Shown here: positions 53,749-63,131 of the stretch, in pieces
Position numbering within the stretch: the first letter of the stretch is position 1
Layout: each line of letters begins with the position of its first letter
Assembly (NCBI RefSeq): GCF_027531025.1
Contig: NZ_JAPZQX010000001.1
Span: 33,590 to 97,589, forward strand
DNA: 64,000 nt
Reading direction: 5' to 3'
Source: Novosphingobium sp.
GTDB taxonomy: Bacteria > Pseudomonadota > Alphaproteobacteria > Sphingomonadales > Sphingomonadaceae
Notes under the pieces: model-generated
Told to the model about the DNA's origin: nothing
Databases searched by the model: none
What the model saw: the letters and a program-made list of their open reading frames with translations, nothing else
Made by a program: the position numbers and the translations under genes

Positions 53749-54984
53749 TCAGCCCTTGACCGCCCCGGCAGCGGCCAGGGCGGTGAATTCGGCCTCGTCC
53801 ATCCCCAACCATTCTTCCAGCAGTTCGCGGCTGTGCTCGCCCACGCGCGGAGGGCGCCGCTCGAACTGCGCGGGGGTGCGCGAAAGCTTGCCGGGATAGG
53901 CGACCGAGGGAATCTCCACCCCGTCCTCACGCAGGAACCGGTGCACCGTGCCGCGCGCTGCGACGAAGGGATCGTTGAACACGTCCTCCAGCGTATTGAC
54001 CGGGCCAACCGGCACCCCGGCCGCTTCCAGCCGGGCGATCAGCGCGTCGCGGGTCTGGTCCTTCACCAGGTCGGCCACGATCGCCTCGATCGCGTCACGG
54101 TTGACCAGCCGGTCGCGCGCGAGGGCAAAGCGCGGGTCAGTGCCCAGCTCCGGCACGCCCATTTCGGTGCAGAAGGCGCGGAACTGCAGGTCATTGCCGA
54201 CCGCGATGATCAGCACGCCATCGGCCACGTTGAAGGTGGTATAGGGCACCACCGTCGGGTGCCGGTTGCCCAGCCGCCCCGGAGCAACCCCGCTGACGAG
54301 ATAGCTGGAGCCCTGGTTGGCCATCATCGCGATCTGGGTATCGAGCAGCGAAATGTCGATTTGCTGCCCCTCCCCGGTCCGTTCGGCGTGGCGCAGCGCG
54401 GCGAGGATCGAGATCGCCGCGAAATTGCCGGTCGAAAGGTCGGCCATGGCCACCCCGGCGCGCAAGGGACCGCCATCGGCCTCACCCGTTACCGACATGA
54501 ACCCGCCCATCCCCTGGGCGACGAAATCATAGCCGCCACGCTGGGTATAGGGGCCGGTCTGGCCAAAGCCGGTGATCGAGCAATAGACGATCCGCGGGTT
54601 GATGGTGGCGATGCTGGCATAGTCCAGCCCGTACTTGGCGAGCCCACCCACCTTGAAGTTCTCCACCAGCACGTCGGCCTCGGCGGCCAGGCGACGGATC
54701 AGCGCGGCCCCTTCCGGCGTGGCCAGGTCAATCGCGGCGGAGCGCTTGTTGCGGTTGGTGCAGAGGTAATAGGCGCTTTCCTGGCTGTCGTCCGAACCAT
54801 CGGGCCGCTTCAGGAACGGCGGGCCCCAGGCGCGGGTATCGTCGCCCCGGCCGGGATGCTCCACCTTGAACACCTCGGCGCCCAGATCGGCCAGGATCTG
54901 GGTGCACCACGGACCGGCCAGGACGCGCGACAGGTCGAGCACTTTCACGCCTTCGAGCGCGCGGGGAATGGGCTTGCTTGTCAT
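53749..54984 (-). CDS. CaiB/BaiF-family CoA-transferase
   Basis: 411 aa class III CoA-transferase. V-L-D-L-S-R-V-L-A-G-P-W-C and W-G-P-P-F-L-K lie in the N-terminal part, and the catalytic aspartate is expected in G-G-Y-D-F-V-A-Q-G-M-G-G. It moves CoA between organic acids and so could activate the substrate of the catabolic block without ATP. Converges on the kinase gene, 12 bp apart. Confidence 0.94.
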   Translation of the reverse strand: MTSKPIPRALEGVKVLDLSRVLAGPWCTQILADLGAEVFKVEHPGRGDDTRAWGPPFLKRPDGSDDSQESAYYLCTNRNKRSAAIDLATPEGAALIRRLAAEADVLVENFKVGGLAKYGLDYASIATINPRIVYCSITGFGQTGPYTQRGGYDFVAQGMGGFMSVTGEADGGPLRAGVAMADLSTGNFAAISILAALRHAERTGEGQQIDISLLDTQIAMMANQGSSYLVSGVAPGRLGNRHPTVVPYTTFNVADGVLIIAVGNDLQFRAFCTEMGVPELGTDPRFALARDRLVNRDAIEAIVADLVKDQTRDALIARLEAAGVPVGPVNTLEDVFNDPFVAARGTVHRFLREDGVEIPSVAYPGKLSRTPAQFERRPPRVGEHSRELLEEWLGMDEAEFTALAAAGAVKG

Positions 54985-55016
54985 GCCGCAGCCATGCCGG
55001 GGCGGCGCGCGCCTGT

Positions 55017-57434
55017 CTAGAACTGCCGGACCCAGCTGAAGCCTGCGCCCTGGTCATCCGGCAAGGCGGAGTAGTGCCCCGGATCCTTGCGGTAGAACAG
55101 GCTGGCCGAAGCCGTGCCACCCCACAGCGCACCGCGCCAGGCCAGTTCGGCATCCAGTTCGCGCCCGCTGGGGCGCAGCGACAGGAGGCGGCGGCCATAG
55201 GTCGGTGTCAGCGTGGCATAGGACCAGTCGACCGGCAGATCGAGCGAGAGCCCGCCGCTTTCCACCCGCAGCGGCTGGGACAGCCGGAAAGCCAGACGGT
55301 CGGTGGCGGAAAACACCCCCTGCCGCTCGGCATCGAGCGCCCAGGCCGAAGTGACGAGGCGCGAGGCATCGCTGATCAGCCCACCGGCGCGCGGGGCAGT
55401 GAAACCGCTACGCCAGGCCGCGCCCAGCCGCCATTGCGGCGCGACCTGCCAACCGGCGCTGGCATCGAGGAACAGGCTGTCTGCCCCGCTGCCGCCGAAG
55501 GCGCGGTGGAACCGGGCGCCAAGGACGGAATCCCGTTCGACCAGCCACGATGCCCCAAGCGCTGCATCAAAGGCACCAAAGCGGCGGTCAAAGGCCACAC
55601 CGATGCGGGTTGCGGGCACCCCCGGCAGCCAGGTCGCCGCCGAATCCGCCAGCCGCACCTGCGCGCCCGCCCGGGCCGCGCCGCGTTCGGCGCTGATCGT
55701 CAGGCCCCAGGGGCCGAGGCTTTCGCGGAAGGCGAAGCTGGCCTGCCCGGTGGCACCGAAGCCCAGGTCATCGAGCGGCGAGCGCGCGATCAGAAAGGCT
55801 GGCTGGTCACGCCCCTGCAACTGGGCGACGAGGCCATCGGCCCCCTGTTCGAAAGCAAAACCGATCCGGCGGCCGGGGGCCAGTTCCATCACCGCGCGGG
55901 CAGCGAGCACCCGGGCCTGTTCGGCCTGTTCACGGGTCAGCCGCAGCTGGCCGGTCCACGGCAGTTTCGCCACCCGCCCGGTGGCATCGACCGAGAAGGC
56001 CAGGGCCAGCTTCCCCCCGCCGAGCGAGAGATTGCGATGATTGCTGGCCAGCGCCGGGCCCAGCCGCGGCTGGACCTGTGCGCCGCGCAGGCCGGTGGCA
56101 AGGTTCATGCCATAGGCGCGCTGGTAACTGTCGAGCACGACTGTCTCGATCGATCCGGCGCGCGGCCCGGCATCGCCCATCGGGGTCGAGGTGACGCCGG
56201 TGGTATCGCCGGCCGGGATCGGCACGGCCGTCCCGGCAAGGCTGGTGACCCCTTGCGGCGCAAAGGCGGCGGCCAGGTCCAGCAAGCCGCGCCCGAAAGT
56301 GCTGTCGATACCGGTCGCCCCGGCATCGCGGGCGGTGCGCAGCAGCAGGTCAACCACCTGTGTGGCGGTCAGGTTGGGGAAGGCCTGGCGAAGCAGGGCA
56401 ACAGCGCCGGCCACTTGCGGCGCGGCAAAGCTGGTGCCCGAGAACACGTACTGGAACCGTGCGCCGGTCGAATCGGTAGTGATCTTCAGCACCCCGTCTT
56501 CGTAGACGCAGCAGACCCGCTCACCGCGCGCGGAGAGGAACCAGCTGGCTTCGGTCCCGGCGCGGTTGGAGAAGGCCGAGAAGGCATTGTCCTTGTCGAC
56601 CGAGCCGACGATGATGACGTTGCCATTGCCCGCCTGGCGCAGGCCGGTGGCAAAGGGGTCGGGATTGTTGGGATCGATCCCGGCCTCGGTCGAATCGCCA
56701 TCGTTGCCGGCCGCCACGATCACCACGACCCCGGCCGCCGCCGCGCGCGAGACCGCCGCGCGCAGCCCGCTGCTGGGAGTCGATCCACCCAGCGAAAGGT
56801 TGATCACCCTGGCCCCGGCCGCCACCGCGCGGTCTACCCCCTGGGCAATGGCCGAATCCGACAGCTTGCACCCGTCCTTGGGATCATTGGGATCGTTGAC
56901 GGCGCAGGTGCCAGGTGAATCGGCGCGGAACATGGCGATGCTGGCGTTGAACGCCAGGCCGACCACGCCAAGGCCATCACGCGCTGCCGCAGCCACCAGG
57001 GCGACATTGGTGCCATGGTCGCTATCAGGATTGTCGAGCCCGCGACTGCCCGCCACGTCGGCCGAGGCGGTCACGATCCGGCCCGCGAATTCCGGGCTGT
57101 CGGTGTCAATCCCGGTATCGACAATGCCGATCGTGACCCCGGAGCCGCTGTAACCCGCGGCCCAGGGCGTCAGTACGCCATGCTGAACCGCCCCGCTCGA
57201 GCGATTGTATTCGCTGGTCAGGAAGCTGGCGGTGGGTGTCGGCGTGGGGCCCGGGGTCGGGCTGGGCGTCGGAGTAGGAGTTGGCGTGGGCGTCGGCGTG
57301 GGAGCGGGCGCCGGCGCGGGGGCCGGGGTACTCCCCACCGATCCGCCGCTGCCCCCACAGGCAGCGACCAGGACAAACGAGACCATCGCTGCGGCCATTG
57401 GTCCGCGCGATCGATGGCTTGGCGAAATGTTCAT
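55017..57434 (-). CDS. S8 subtilisin-family serine protease, lipoprotein with C-terminal barrel-like region
   Basis: 805 aa. Signal with lipobox L-V-A-A-C, a P-A and P-T repeat linker, then a subtilisin domain with D106 in I-V-D-T-G-I-D, H140 in D-H-G-T-N-V and S335 in S-G-T-S-F-A-A-P. The C-terminal 400 residues alternate like beta-strands, with many G-L-T-I-S and S-L-D-L-P-V type segments, and end in phenylalanine, as in outer-membrane barrels and autotransporters. Probably surface-exposed. Start at M-N-I-S-P-S. Divergent from dapD. Confidence 0.88.
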   Translation of the reverse strand: MNISPSHRSRGPMAAAMVSFVLVAACGGSGGSVGSTPAPAPAPAPTPTPTPTPTPTPSPTPGPTPTPTASFLTSEYNRSSGAVQHGVLTPWAAGYSGSGVTIGIVDTGIDTDSPEFAGRIVTASADVAGSRGLDNPDSDHGTNVALVAAAARDGLGVVGLAFNASIAMFRADSPGTCAVNDPNDPKDGCKLSDSAIAQGVDRAVAAGARVINLSLGGSTPSSGLRAAVSRAAAAGVVVIVAAGNDGDSTEAGIDPNNPDPFATGLRQAGNGNVIIVGSVDKDNAFSAFSNRAGTEASWFLSARGERVCCVYEDGVLKITTDSTGARFQYVFSGTSFAAPQVAGAVALLRQAFPNLTATQVVDLLLRTARDAGATGIDSTFGRGLLDLAAAFAPQGVTSLAGTAVPIPAGDTTGVTSTPMGDAGPRAGSIETVVLDSYQRAYGMNLATGLRGAQVQPRLGPALASNHRNLSLGGGKLALAFSVDATGRVAKLPWTGQLRLTREQAEQARVLAARAVMELAPGRRIGFAFEQGADGLVAQLQGRDQPAFLIARSPLDDLGFGATGQASFAFRESLGPWGLTISAERGAARAGAQVRLADSAATWLPGVPATRIGVAFDRRFGAFDAALGASWLVERDSVLGARFHRAFGGSGADSLFLDASAGWQVAPQWRLGAAWRSGFTAPRAGGLISDASRLVTSAWALDAERQGVFSATDRLAFRLSQPLRVESGGLSLDLPVDWSYATLTPTYGRRLLSLRPSGRELDAELAWRGALWGGTASASLFYRKDPGHYSALPDDQGAGFSWVRQF
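57247..57330. repeat. six-base coding repeats for the P-A/P-T linker
   Basis: The DNA repeats units such as GGCGTC and GGAGTC that encode a run of P-T and P-A pairs between the lipobox and the protease domain. In-frame and likely variable in copy number. Confidence 0.65.
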
Positions 57435-57577
57435 GCGACCGAACTCCCCTGAATCGGCCCCCCACTCGCCGAATTGCACCTTCATGCCAATCCGATCCTT
57501 AACCGGGAATTTCTTTTGCGCCAGAGCGTGGCTGGCGCTAGGCGCGAGGCAGAACCCGTCTTCGCCAGGAGTCTGCC

Positions 57578-58417
57578 ATGAGCGCCGATCTTGCCTCCGC
57601 CATCGAAGCCGCGTGGGAGCGGCGCGATACCGTGACCCCGGCCAGCGCCGATGTGCGCGAAGTGGTGGAAACCGCGCTCGGCCTGCTCGACAGCGGCCAG
57701 GCCCGCGTGGCCGAACCCAACGGGGCGGGCGGCTGGCAGGTCAACCAGTGGCTGAAGAAGGCCGTGCTGCTGAGCTTTCGCCTGAACGACAACGAAGTGG
57801 TGCCCGGCGGTGCGGCTGGTGCTCCGGCGTTCGACAAGGTGCCCTCGAAGTTCGCCGGCTGGGGCGAGAACCGGTTCCGCGAGGCCGGTTTCCGGATCGT
57901 GCCCGGCGCGGTGGTGCGGCGCGGCGCGCATATCGGCCGGGGCGTGGTGGTCATGCCCAGCTTCGTCAACATCGGCGCCCACGTAGGCGATGGGACGATG
58001 GTCGATACCTGGGTAACGGTCGGCTCCTGCGCGCAGATCGGCAAGAACGTCCACCTCTCGGGCGGGGTCGGGATCGGCGGCGTGCTCGAGCCGCTCCAGG
58101 CCGAACCCGTGGTGATCGAGGACAACTGCTTCATCGGCGCGCGCAGCGAAGTGGTGGAAGGCGTGCGGGTCTGCGAAGGCGCAGTGCTGTCGATGGGTGT
58201 GTTCATCGGCGCCTCGACCAAGATCGTCGACCGCGCCACCGGCGAAGTCCATATTGGCCGCGTCCCGCCCTATGCGGTGGTCGTGCCAGGCTCGATGCCG
58301 GGCAAGCCCCTGCCCGATGGTTCGCCCGGTCCCAGCCTGTACTGCGCGGTGATCGTCAAGACCGTCGATGCCCAGACCCGCGCCAAGACCGCTATCAACG
58401 AACTGCTGCGCGATTGA
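57578..58417 (+). CDS. dapD: 2,3,4,5-tetrahydropyridine-2,6-dicarboxylate N-succinyltransferase DapD
   Basis: 279 aa. Lysine and diaminopimelate synthesis. The left-handed beta-helix repeats ([16 protein letters not shown] and [11 protein letters not shown]) and the [12 protein letters not shown] segment are typical. Full length, ATG start. Confidence 0.97.
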   Translation: MSADLASAIEAAWERRDTVTPASADVREVVETALGLLDSGQARVAEPNGAGGWQVNQWLKKAVLLSFRLNDNEVVPGGAAGAPAFDKVPSKFAGWGENRFREAGFRIVPGAVVRRGAHIGRGVVVMPSFVNIGAHVGDGTMVDTWVTVGSCAQIGKNVHLSGGVGIGGVLEPLQAEPVVIEDNCFIGARSEVVEGVRVCEGAVLSMGVFIGASTKIVDRATGEVHIGRVPPYAVVVPGSMPGKPLPDGSPGPSLYCAVIVKTVDAQTRAKTAINELLRD

Positions 58418-58431
58418 GCGGGGCCTGGGCG

Positions 58432-58869
58432 ATGGACCAGTCCCTGCTGATCCAGTTCGCGGTCTCCTCGCTGATGGTGGTGCTGTGTGTGCTGGTCCAC
58501 GGGTTGGGCCTGTTCGGGCTGAACCATGCAATGCGGACCGAGGCGGCGGTCGAGCGGTTGCAGCACATAGCCCCGCTTTCCCCGCGCGGCGGGCTGTTCA
58601 CCCTGGGTGTGGTAATCGCCATGCTGGCGCTGCACGGGATCGAGATCTGGCTCTTCGCGCTGGTCTATGTCGCGATCGGAGCGATCCCCCAGCTTGAACC
58701 GGCGCTCTATTTCTCGACCATCAGCTATTCGACCGTAGGCTACAACGACCTGCACATCGCCGAGGAATGGCGCCTGCTGGGCGCCTTCGAAAGCGTCCTG
58801 GGGATCTTCCTGCTCGGCTGGTCGACCGCTTTCTTCTTCCGCATGATCGGCCGCATCGACCCGCATTGA
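58432..58869 (+). CDS. small potassium-channel-family protein
   Basis: 145 aa. The selectivity-filter motif T-V-G-Y is intact in Y-S-T-V-G-Y-N-D-L, preceded by a pore helix (A-L-Y-F-S-T-I-S) and flanked by hydrophobic helices: about residues 6-28, 48-75 and 110-138. No regulatory domain. It follows dapD after 14 bp. Probably a K+ channel subunit of the Ion_trans_2 type. Confidence 0.85.
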   Translation: MDQSLLIQFAVSSLMVVLCVLVHGLGLFGLNHAMRTEAAVERLQHIAPLSPRGGLFTLGVVIAMLALHGIEIWLFALVYVAIGAIPQLEPALYFSTISYSTVGYNDLHIAEEWRLLGAFESVLGIFLLGWSTAFFFRMIGRIDPH

Positions 58870-58885
58870 GCGGGCGAGCGCCAGC

Positions 58886-60151
58886 TCAGAACGGCACCGG
58901 GTTCTCCACCGGCGGATCGCTGCGGCGAGTGGCGGCATGGGCTTCGGCGGCCTTCATCACCCGCATCATGTTGCCGCTGGCGAGGGCCTCAAGATCGGCC
59001 TGGGTCCAGCCGCGCCGGGCCAGTTCGGTGAACAGGGCGGGATAGGTGGCAGCATCCTCCAGCCCGGCGACCGCCTCGTCGATCCCGTCGAAATCGCCGC
59101 CGATGCCCACGTGCGCCACACCGATCCGGCGCTTGATGTAATCGAGGTGGTTGGCAACATCGGCCAGGCTGCCGGTGGGGGCAGGGTTGGCGCGCACCCA
59201 GGCTTCGAGCCCGGCTTCGCTGGCCTTGGGATTGCCGAGGTTGAGCGCCTCGAGCCGGGCCTTCTCGGCCGCGCGGCGGGCATTCCACTGGCGGCGATCC
59301 TCGCTGACGAAGGGCGGGAAGAAATTGACCATCACGATCCCGCCATTGGCCTTCAGGCGATCGAGCACACTGTCAGGCACGTTGCGGGCATGGGCGTTGA
59401 TGGCGGTGGCGTTCGAATGGCTGAAGATGACCGGGGTCTTGGTGACATCCAGCGTGTCGAGCATGGTCGCTTCGCTGACGTGGCTGAGATCGACCAGCAT
59501 GCCCAGCCGGTTCATCTCGCGGATCACGTCGCGGCCCAGGTCATTCAGGCCATCGTGCCGGGGGGTATCGGTGCCGGCATCGGCCCAGGCGTTGTTCTTG
59601 GTGTGGGTCAGCGTCATGTAGCGCACGCCCAGCGCGTGCATCTGGCGCAGCACCGCCAGCGAAGTGCCGATCGAATGGCCGCCCTCGATCCCCAGCAGCG
59701 AGGCGACCTTGCCCGCCTTCATCGCCCGGGCCACGCAATCGGAGGTCTCGCAATAGGCCAGATCGCCGGGGTGGCGGGCGATGATCCGCTTCATCACGTC
59801 GATCTGTTCCAGCGTGGCCTGAACCGCCTGCGGCTCGCTCAATGCGGCCGAGACATAGACCGACCAGAACTGCGCCCCGACCTTGCCCGCCCGCAGGCGC
59901 TGGATATCGGTCTGGAACGGCGGAACCTTGCCGGCCGCATCGCGCTCGGCCCGGGTATCGGTGAAGTCGAAGCTGCCCAGCACATTGCGGCGCATGTCGC
60001 GCAGCTTGTCGGGCACGTCGTTATGGCCATCCCAGACCGGTGCGGCCTTGAGCGCGGCGGCGGCGACGGCCTCAGGCGATGGACCTTGCGCGGCGGCCGG
60101 GCCGGTGAGACCCAGCATTGCGATCCCTGCCAGCCACACCGCCTTGCGCAT
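58886..60151 (-). CDS. M19 (renal dipeptidase-family) membrane dipeptidase, exported
   Basis: 421 aa with a signal peptide ending P-A-A-A-Q. Zinc ligands are expected in W-D-G-H-N-D, E-G-G-H-S-I, D-L-S-H-V-S and S-H-S-N-A, and all four segments are present, as is the late G-I-G-G-D-F-D-G. Cleaves dipeptides in the periplasm; relatives accept D-amino acids. Converges on dapD/channel with 16 bp between stops. Confidence 0.93.
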   Translation of the reverse strand: MRKAVWLAGIAMLGLTGPAAAQGPSPEAVAAAALKAAPVWDGHNDVPDKLRDMRRNVLGSFDFTDTRAERDAAGKVPPFQTDIQRLRAGKVGAQFWSVYVSAALSEPQAVQATLEQIDVMKRIIARHPGDLAYCETSDCVARAMKAGKVASLLGIEGGHSIGTSLAVLRQMHALGVRYMTLTHTKNNAWADAGTDTPRHDGLNDLGRDVIREMNRLGMLVDLSHVSEATMLDTLDVTKTPVIFSHSNATAINAHARNVPDSVLDRLKANGGIVMVNFFPPFVSEDRRQWNARRAAEKARLEALNLGNPKASEAGLEAWVRANPAPTGSLADVANHLDYIKRRIGVAHVGIGGDFDGIDEAVAGLEDAATYPALFTELARRGWTQADLEALASGNMMRVMKAAEAHAATRRSDPPVENPVPF

Positions 60152-60163
60152 ATCCCTATTCCT

Positions 60164-61009
60164 CTACTTGGTTGCCGGCCGACAGTCCTTGAACCAGGTC
60201 ACGTCCCGCAGCTCGGAATACTCATAGAAGGTCCCGGTCAGTTTGACAGACTTTTTCGGCTTGAGCTGCATGGCGAAAACCGAAGTTCCCGGGGCCATCA
60301 GGCAGCTGACTTCCGAAAGGGTGCTGGCCATCCCGGGCAGGCGCAGGGCCATTTCGTGCGGCTGCATGATCTCGAACGCGACCCGCAGGCTTGGCCCATC
60401 CTGCGTCACGTATTCGACCGTGCCCGACAGGGTGAACTGCTTGTTCCTGTAGCGTTGCGGGATCGCGGCGGCATTGCGCTCGGCATCCTTCGAGATCTGC
60501 GAGGAAAAGGATTGGGCAGTCATCGCGATCGGTGCGGCTTGCTGGGTCTGGGCAGCAGCTCCGCCAGCCGCCGCCAGCCGCCCGGCCTTGCCGCCCTTGA
60601 CCTGGTTGAGCACGCCGCACATCTCGGCCATGGCCAGTTCGGCCTTGGTGCTCTGTCCAGCGCGGAGTTTGGCCTCCATCACCACCGTCCCCGTCCCACC
60701 ACTGCTGGTGGCATTGATCTCGATCGGGAAGGCGCGCGCATTCTGCGTCACGCTCTGTTCGATCAGCAGGGCACCAGCCGCCGGTTCGGACGCAATGATG
60801 TCATACCCGCGCGAGGCGACGATCCCGCGGATCTGGTTGATCGCCACGTCTGGCGGCAGATCGGCCACACTGACCGTCGCGGTAAAGCGCATGCCCGAAA
60901 TGATGCTGCCCTTCTTCACGAAGCTGTCCTCGCACTGGCCGGCGTGGGCGAGCGAGGGGGTGGCAAGGGCCAGGGCGGCCAGCGCCAGCGTAGGCAAGCG
61001 GAAGGACAT
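60164..61009 (-). CDS. hypothetical exported protein, 281 aa
   Basis: Signal peptide (L-P-T-L-A-L-A-A-L-A-L-A-T-P-S-L-A-H-A) and then two regions: an N-terminal part with G-S-I-I-S-G-M-R-F-T-A-T-V, and a C-terminal part (R-N-K-Q-F-T-L-S-G-T-V-E-Y-V-T-Q-D-G-P) that looks like an OB-type 'tRNA_anti-like' beta domain. A helical A/Q-rich linker joins them. Function unknown. It lies 12 bp before the dipeptidase gene, so the two are probably one unit. The start M-S-F-R-L is set by the signal peptide. Confidence 0.75.
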   Translation of the reverse strand: MSFRLPTLALAALALATPSLAHAGQCEDSFVKKGSIISGMRFTATVSVADLPPDVAINQIRGIVASRGYDIIASEPAAGALLIEQSVTQNARAFPIEINATSSGGTGTVVMEAKLRAGQSTKAELAMAEMCGVLNQVKGGKAGRLAAAGGAAAQTQQAAPIAMTAQSFSSQISKDAERNAAAIPQRYRNKQFTLSGTVEYVTQDGPSLRVAFEIMQPHEMALRLPGMASTLSEVSCLMAPGTSVFAMQLKPKKSVKLTGTFYEYSELRDVTWFKDCRPATK

Positions 61010-61158
61010 GGGCAGACTCCGGACGCTATCGTATGACAACCCGGTCTGATGACCCGGCCGCCCGCGGGCGGCAACCGATCGGGTGTACCGGTACCTGGCC
61101 TTCCTGCGCGCCACATCAGGGCTTGCGCCAGCCAGCGCGGCGTGCTGGGCAGCGGGAG

Positions 61159-61914
61159 ATGGAACTGCTTGCCAACCCTGCCACGCTGGCCCTTGCCGTT
61201 CTGGCGGTCTGCGTGCTGGGGCTGGCCAAGGGTGGCTTCGCGGGGCTGGGAGTGCTGGGCACGCCCTTATTGGCCCTCGCCATGCCGCCGACTGTCGCCG
61301 TCGCCGTGCTGCTGCCGGTCCTGCTGGTCCAGGACGTGGTCAGCGTCTGGTCGTTCCGCAAGAGCTGGGACGGCTGGGTGATCGCCTGGATGCTGCCGGG
61401 GGCGGCCGTGGGCGTGGCGCTGGGCACGGTCCTGGCGGCAGCGGTTTCAGAACAGCGGCTGCTGCTGGTGCTGGGCCTCGTCACCCTGGTGTTCGGACTC
61501 TACCGGCTTTGGGTGGAGCGCGGCGGGCGGTTCGTCGCCGCCTCGAACTCGCCGGGCTGGGTTGGCAGCCTGTTCGGCGTCGCCACGGGCTTTACCAGCC
61601 AGGTCGCCCATGCCGGCGGTCCGCCGTTCCAGATCTGGGTCACGCCGCGCCGCCTGCCGCATGAGGCCTATATCGGCACCAGCTCGATTGTCTTCGCCGC
61701 GATCAACTGGATGAAGGTGCCAAGCTATGTGATGCTGGGCGCGCTCAACCGCCAGACCCTGATCGCAGCGGTGCTGCTGATGCCGCTGGCGGTGATCAGC
61801 ACGCTGCTGGCAGTCCGGGTGATCCGGCGGCTGGATACGGCGCGGTTCTACACCATCATCTACACGCTGATGGTGCTGCTGGGCGGCAAGCTGGTGTGGG
61901 ACGGGCTGGGCTAG
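61159..61914 (+). CDS. TauE/SafE-family sulfite/anion exporter
   Basis: 251 aa, seven or eight membrane helices. L-G-L-A-K-G-G-F-A-G-L-G and the second-half repeat H-A-G-G-P-P-F-Q-I-W are family motifs. Exports a sulfonate-related anion, or moves it with protons. The ATG has a G-rich site only one base upstream, so the exact start is uncertain. Confidence 0.88.
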   Translation: MELLANPATLALAVLAVCVLGLAKGGFAGLGVLGTPLLALAMPPTVAVAVLLPVLLVQDVVSVWSFRKSWDGWVIAWMLPGAAVGVALGTVLAAAVSEQRLLLVLGLVTLVFGLYRLWVERGGRFVAASNSPGWVGSLFGVATGFTSQVAHAGGPPFQIWVTPRRLPHEAYIGTSSIVFAAINWMKVPSYVMLGALNRQTLIAAVLLMPLAVISTLLAVRVIRRLDTARFYTIIYTLMVLLGGKLVWDGLG

Positions 61915-61933
61915 GACCGCAGGCCCTCTGCGG

Positions 61934-61951
61934 TGGCGCACCCGACAGGAT
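61934..61951. repeat. 18-bp copy of the tRNA-Arg 3' end (older integration scar)
   Basis: TGGCGCACCCGACAGGAT is identical to the first 18 bases of the tRNA-Arg remnant at 62063. It covers CCA, discriminator, acceptor strand and part of the T arm. The direct repeat, 129 bp away, is what one attachment-site duplication would leave. Confidence 0.7.
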
Positions 61952-62028
61952 AGGGCACGCGCTCCGCGCGCACCCGTCTCCGCTCCGCTCCGACTCCGAA
62001 AAGGCCCGGTTCCAGGGATGCCCCAAAC

Positions 62029-62060
62029 GCAAAGGGGCGCCCGGACGGACGCCCCTTTGC
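62029..62060 (-). terminator. strong hairpin downstream of the tRNA-Arg remnant
   Basis: GCAAAGGGGCG (62029-62039) pairs with CGCCCCTTTGC (62050-62060) around a ten-base loop. It lies two bases past the tRNA 3' end on the minus strand and is probably the original tRNA terminator. Confidence 0.7.
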
Positions 62061-62062
62061 CT

Positions 62063-62111
62063 TGGCGCACCCGACAGGATTCGAACCTGTGACCTCTGCC
62101 TTCGGAGGGCA
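62063..62111 (-). tRNA. 3' part of a tRNA-Arg(CCG) gene, interrupted at an island junction
   Basis: On the minus strand the sequence gives the anticodon arm with loop C-T-CCG-A-A, the variable region, the T arm (GGTTCGAATCC) and the acceptor 3' strand with G and CCA. The 5' half (acceptor 5' strand and D arm) is missing: at about 62111 it changes into A+T-rich DNA. This is the attachment site of an element inserted in the tRNA gene. The intact gene should lie at the other end of the element. Confidence 0.85.
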
Positions 62112-62370
62112 ATTAATAAATTTATTTGTTGTTCTATTTCAATAGATTAGAGTGAATATGAGATATGTGTCAACGATTTGTTAAATTGACAACCGCCTCG
62201 ATGTTGCCTGAAATACACTGAAATTCAGTTGGTTGCTCAAGGTTTTCGTCATTGCCCTGTGCCTAGTGCAAAGCTCGGCGTCGCACAGGGTATCCCTCGC
62301 TTAGATCAACCTTCGATTTGGATATCGGTGGCTTTGGTGAATCCGACCCGCAGATCGGGTTCACTCCGAG

Positions 62371-62796
62371 TTAGGCTTTCGCCTTCTTACCGCCTCGCTT
62401 CTGACCAGGCTTGCGACCCAGACCGATCTTCACCGCCAGTTCCTTACGCTGCTGGGCGTAGTCAGGAGCAACGAGCGGATAATCCTTGGGCAGGTTCCAG
62501 CGAGCCTTATACTCCTGGGGCGAGAGATCGTGTTCAGTACCGAGATGCCGCTTGAGCATCTTCGCCTTGAACCCGCATTCGAGGCAGGTGATGGAATCGG
62601 GCTTCACAGATGACCGAACTGAGACGGCTGGTGTGAGCTTTTCCTCAACAGGTGCCACAACAGGTGCGCCAGCGTTCAGCAAGGCTGCATAAACTGTACC
62701 GATCAAATCAGGTACTGATCCTGCATCTGCATTGTTGTTGCTGACGTATGCAGACACGATATCTGCCGTCAAAGTCACCAAGGTCTCATGATCCAT
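62371..62796 (-). CDS. MucR/Ros-family zinc-finger transcriptional regulator
   Basis: 141 aa. The prokaryotic zinc finger is C-L-E-C-G-F-K-A-K-M-L-K-R-H-L-G-T-E-H (two cysteines and two histidines), followed by L-S-P-Q-E-Y-K-A-R-W-N-L-P-K-D-Y-P, the family's DNA-binding region, and a lysine-rich tail. MucR proteins silence A+T-rich genes such as those on islands. The N-terminal V-S-A-Y-V-S-N-N segment is the oligomerisation part. First gene of the island. Confidence 0.92.
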   Translation of the reverse strand: MDHETLVTLTADIVSAYVSNNNADAGSVPDLIGTVYAALLNAGAPVVAPVEEKLTPAVSVRSSVKPDSITCLECGFKAKMLKRHLGTEHDLSPQEYKARWNLPKDYPLVAPDYAQQRKELAVKIGLGRKPGQKRGGKKAKA

Positions 62797-63131
62797 ATAA
62801 CGCCCCTTTTCTTTTCAATTATGAAAAAGCAATCTCTTGTCCCGTCTGTTTCGCCTCGAGACTGAGTGAGAGCATGTATTGGTCCGGAAACCTCTATGTC
62901 AAATATTTTTACTGCGTCCCCCGGATCCCCACCCCCCCGGCGGTCTACACTATCAGGCGAGAACGGACAATTTGAGCGTACGGAATGCATAACTTCCCGT
63001 CAGAAGGAGCGGAGCTCATCTTGGCAGTGACACATGGGTGCCTTGCTCATTGTTACCCCAGTGATATTGTATTCAAGGCGTGACGATGCTGACATTCACG
63101 CAGTTATAGGCAATCGCACAAGGGCTGACTG
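62797..63131. other. gene-free, A+T-rich stretch of the island
   Basis: No coding frame that I support on either strand. It should carry the promoter of the leftward mucR-type gene and that of the rightward membrane protein gene. Confidence 0.4.

Noticed and set aside
57247..57330. CRISPR-like or noncoding tandem array
   Set aside because: The six-base units are in frame and encode a proline-threonine linker. No CRISPR array with spacers is seen anywhere in the window.
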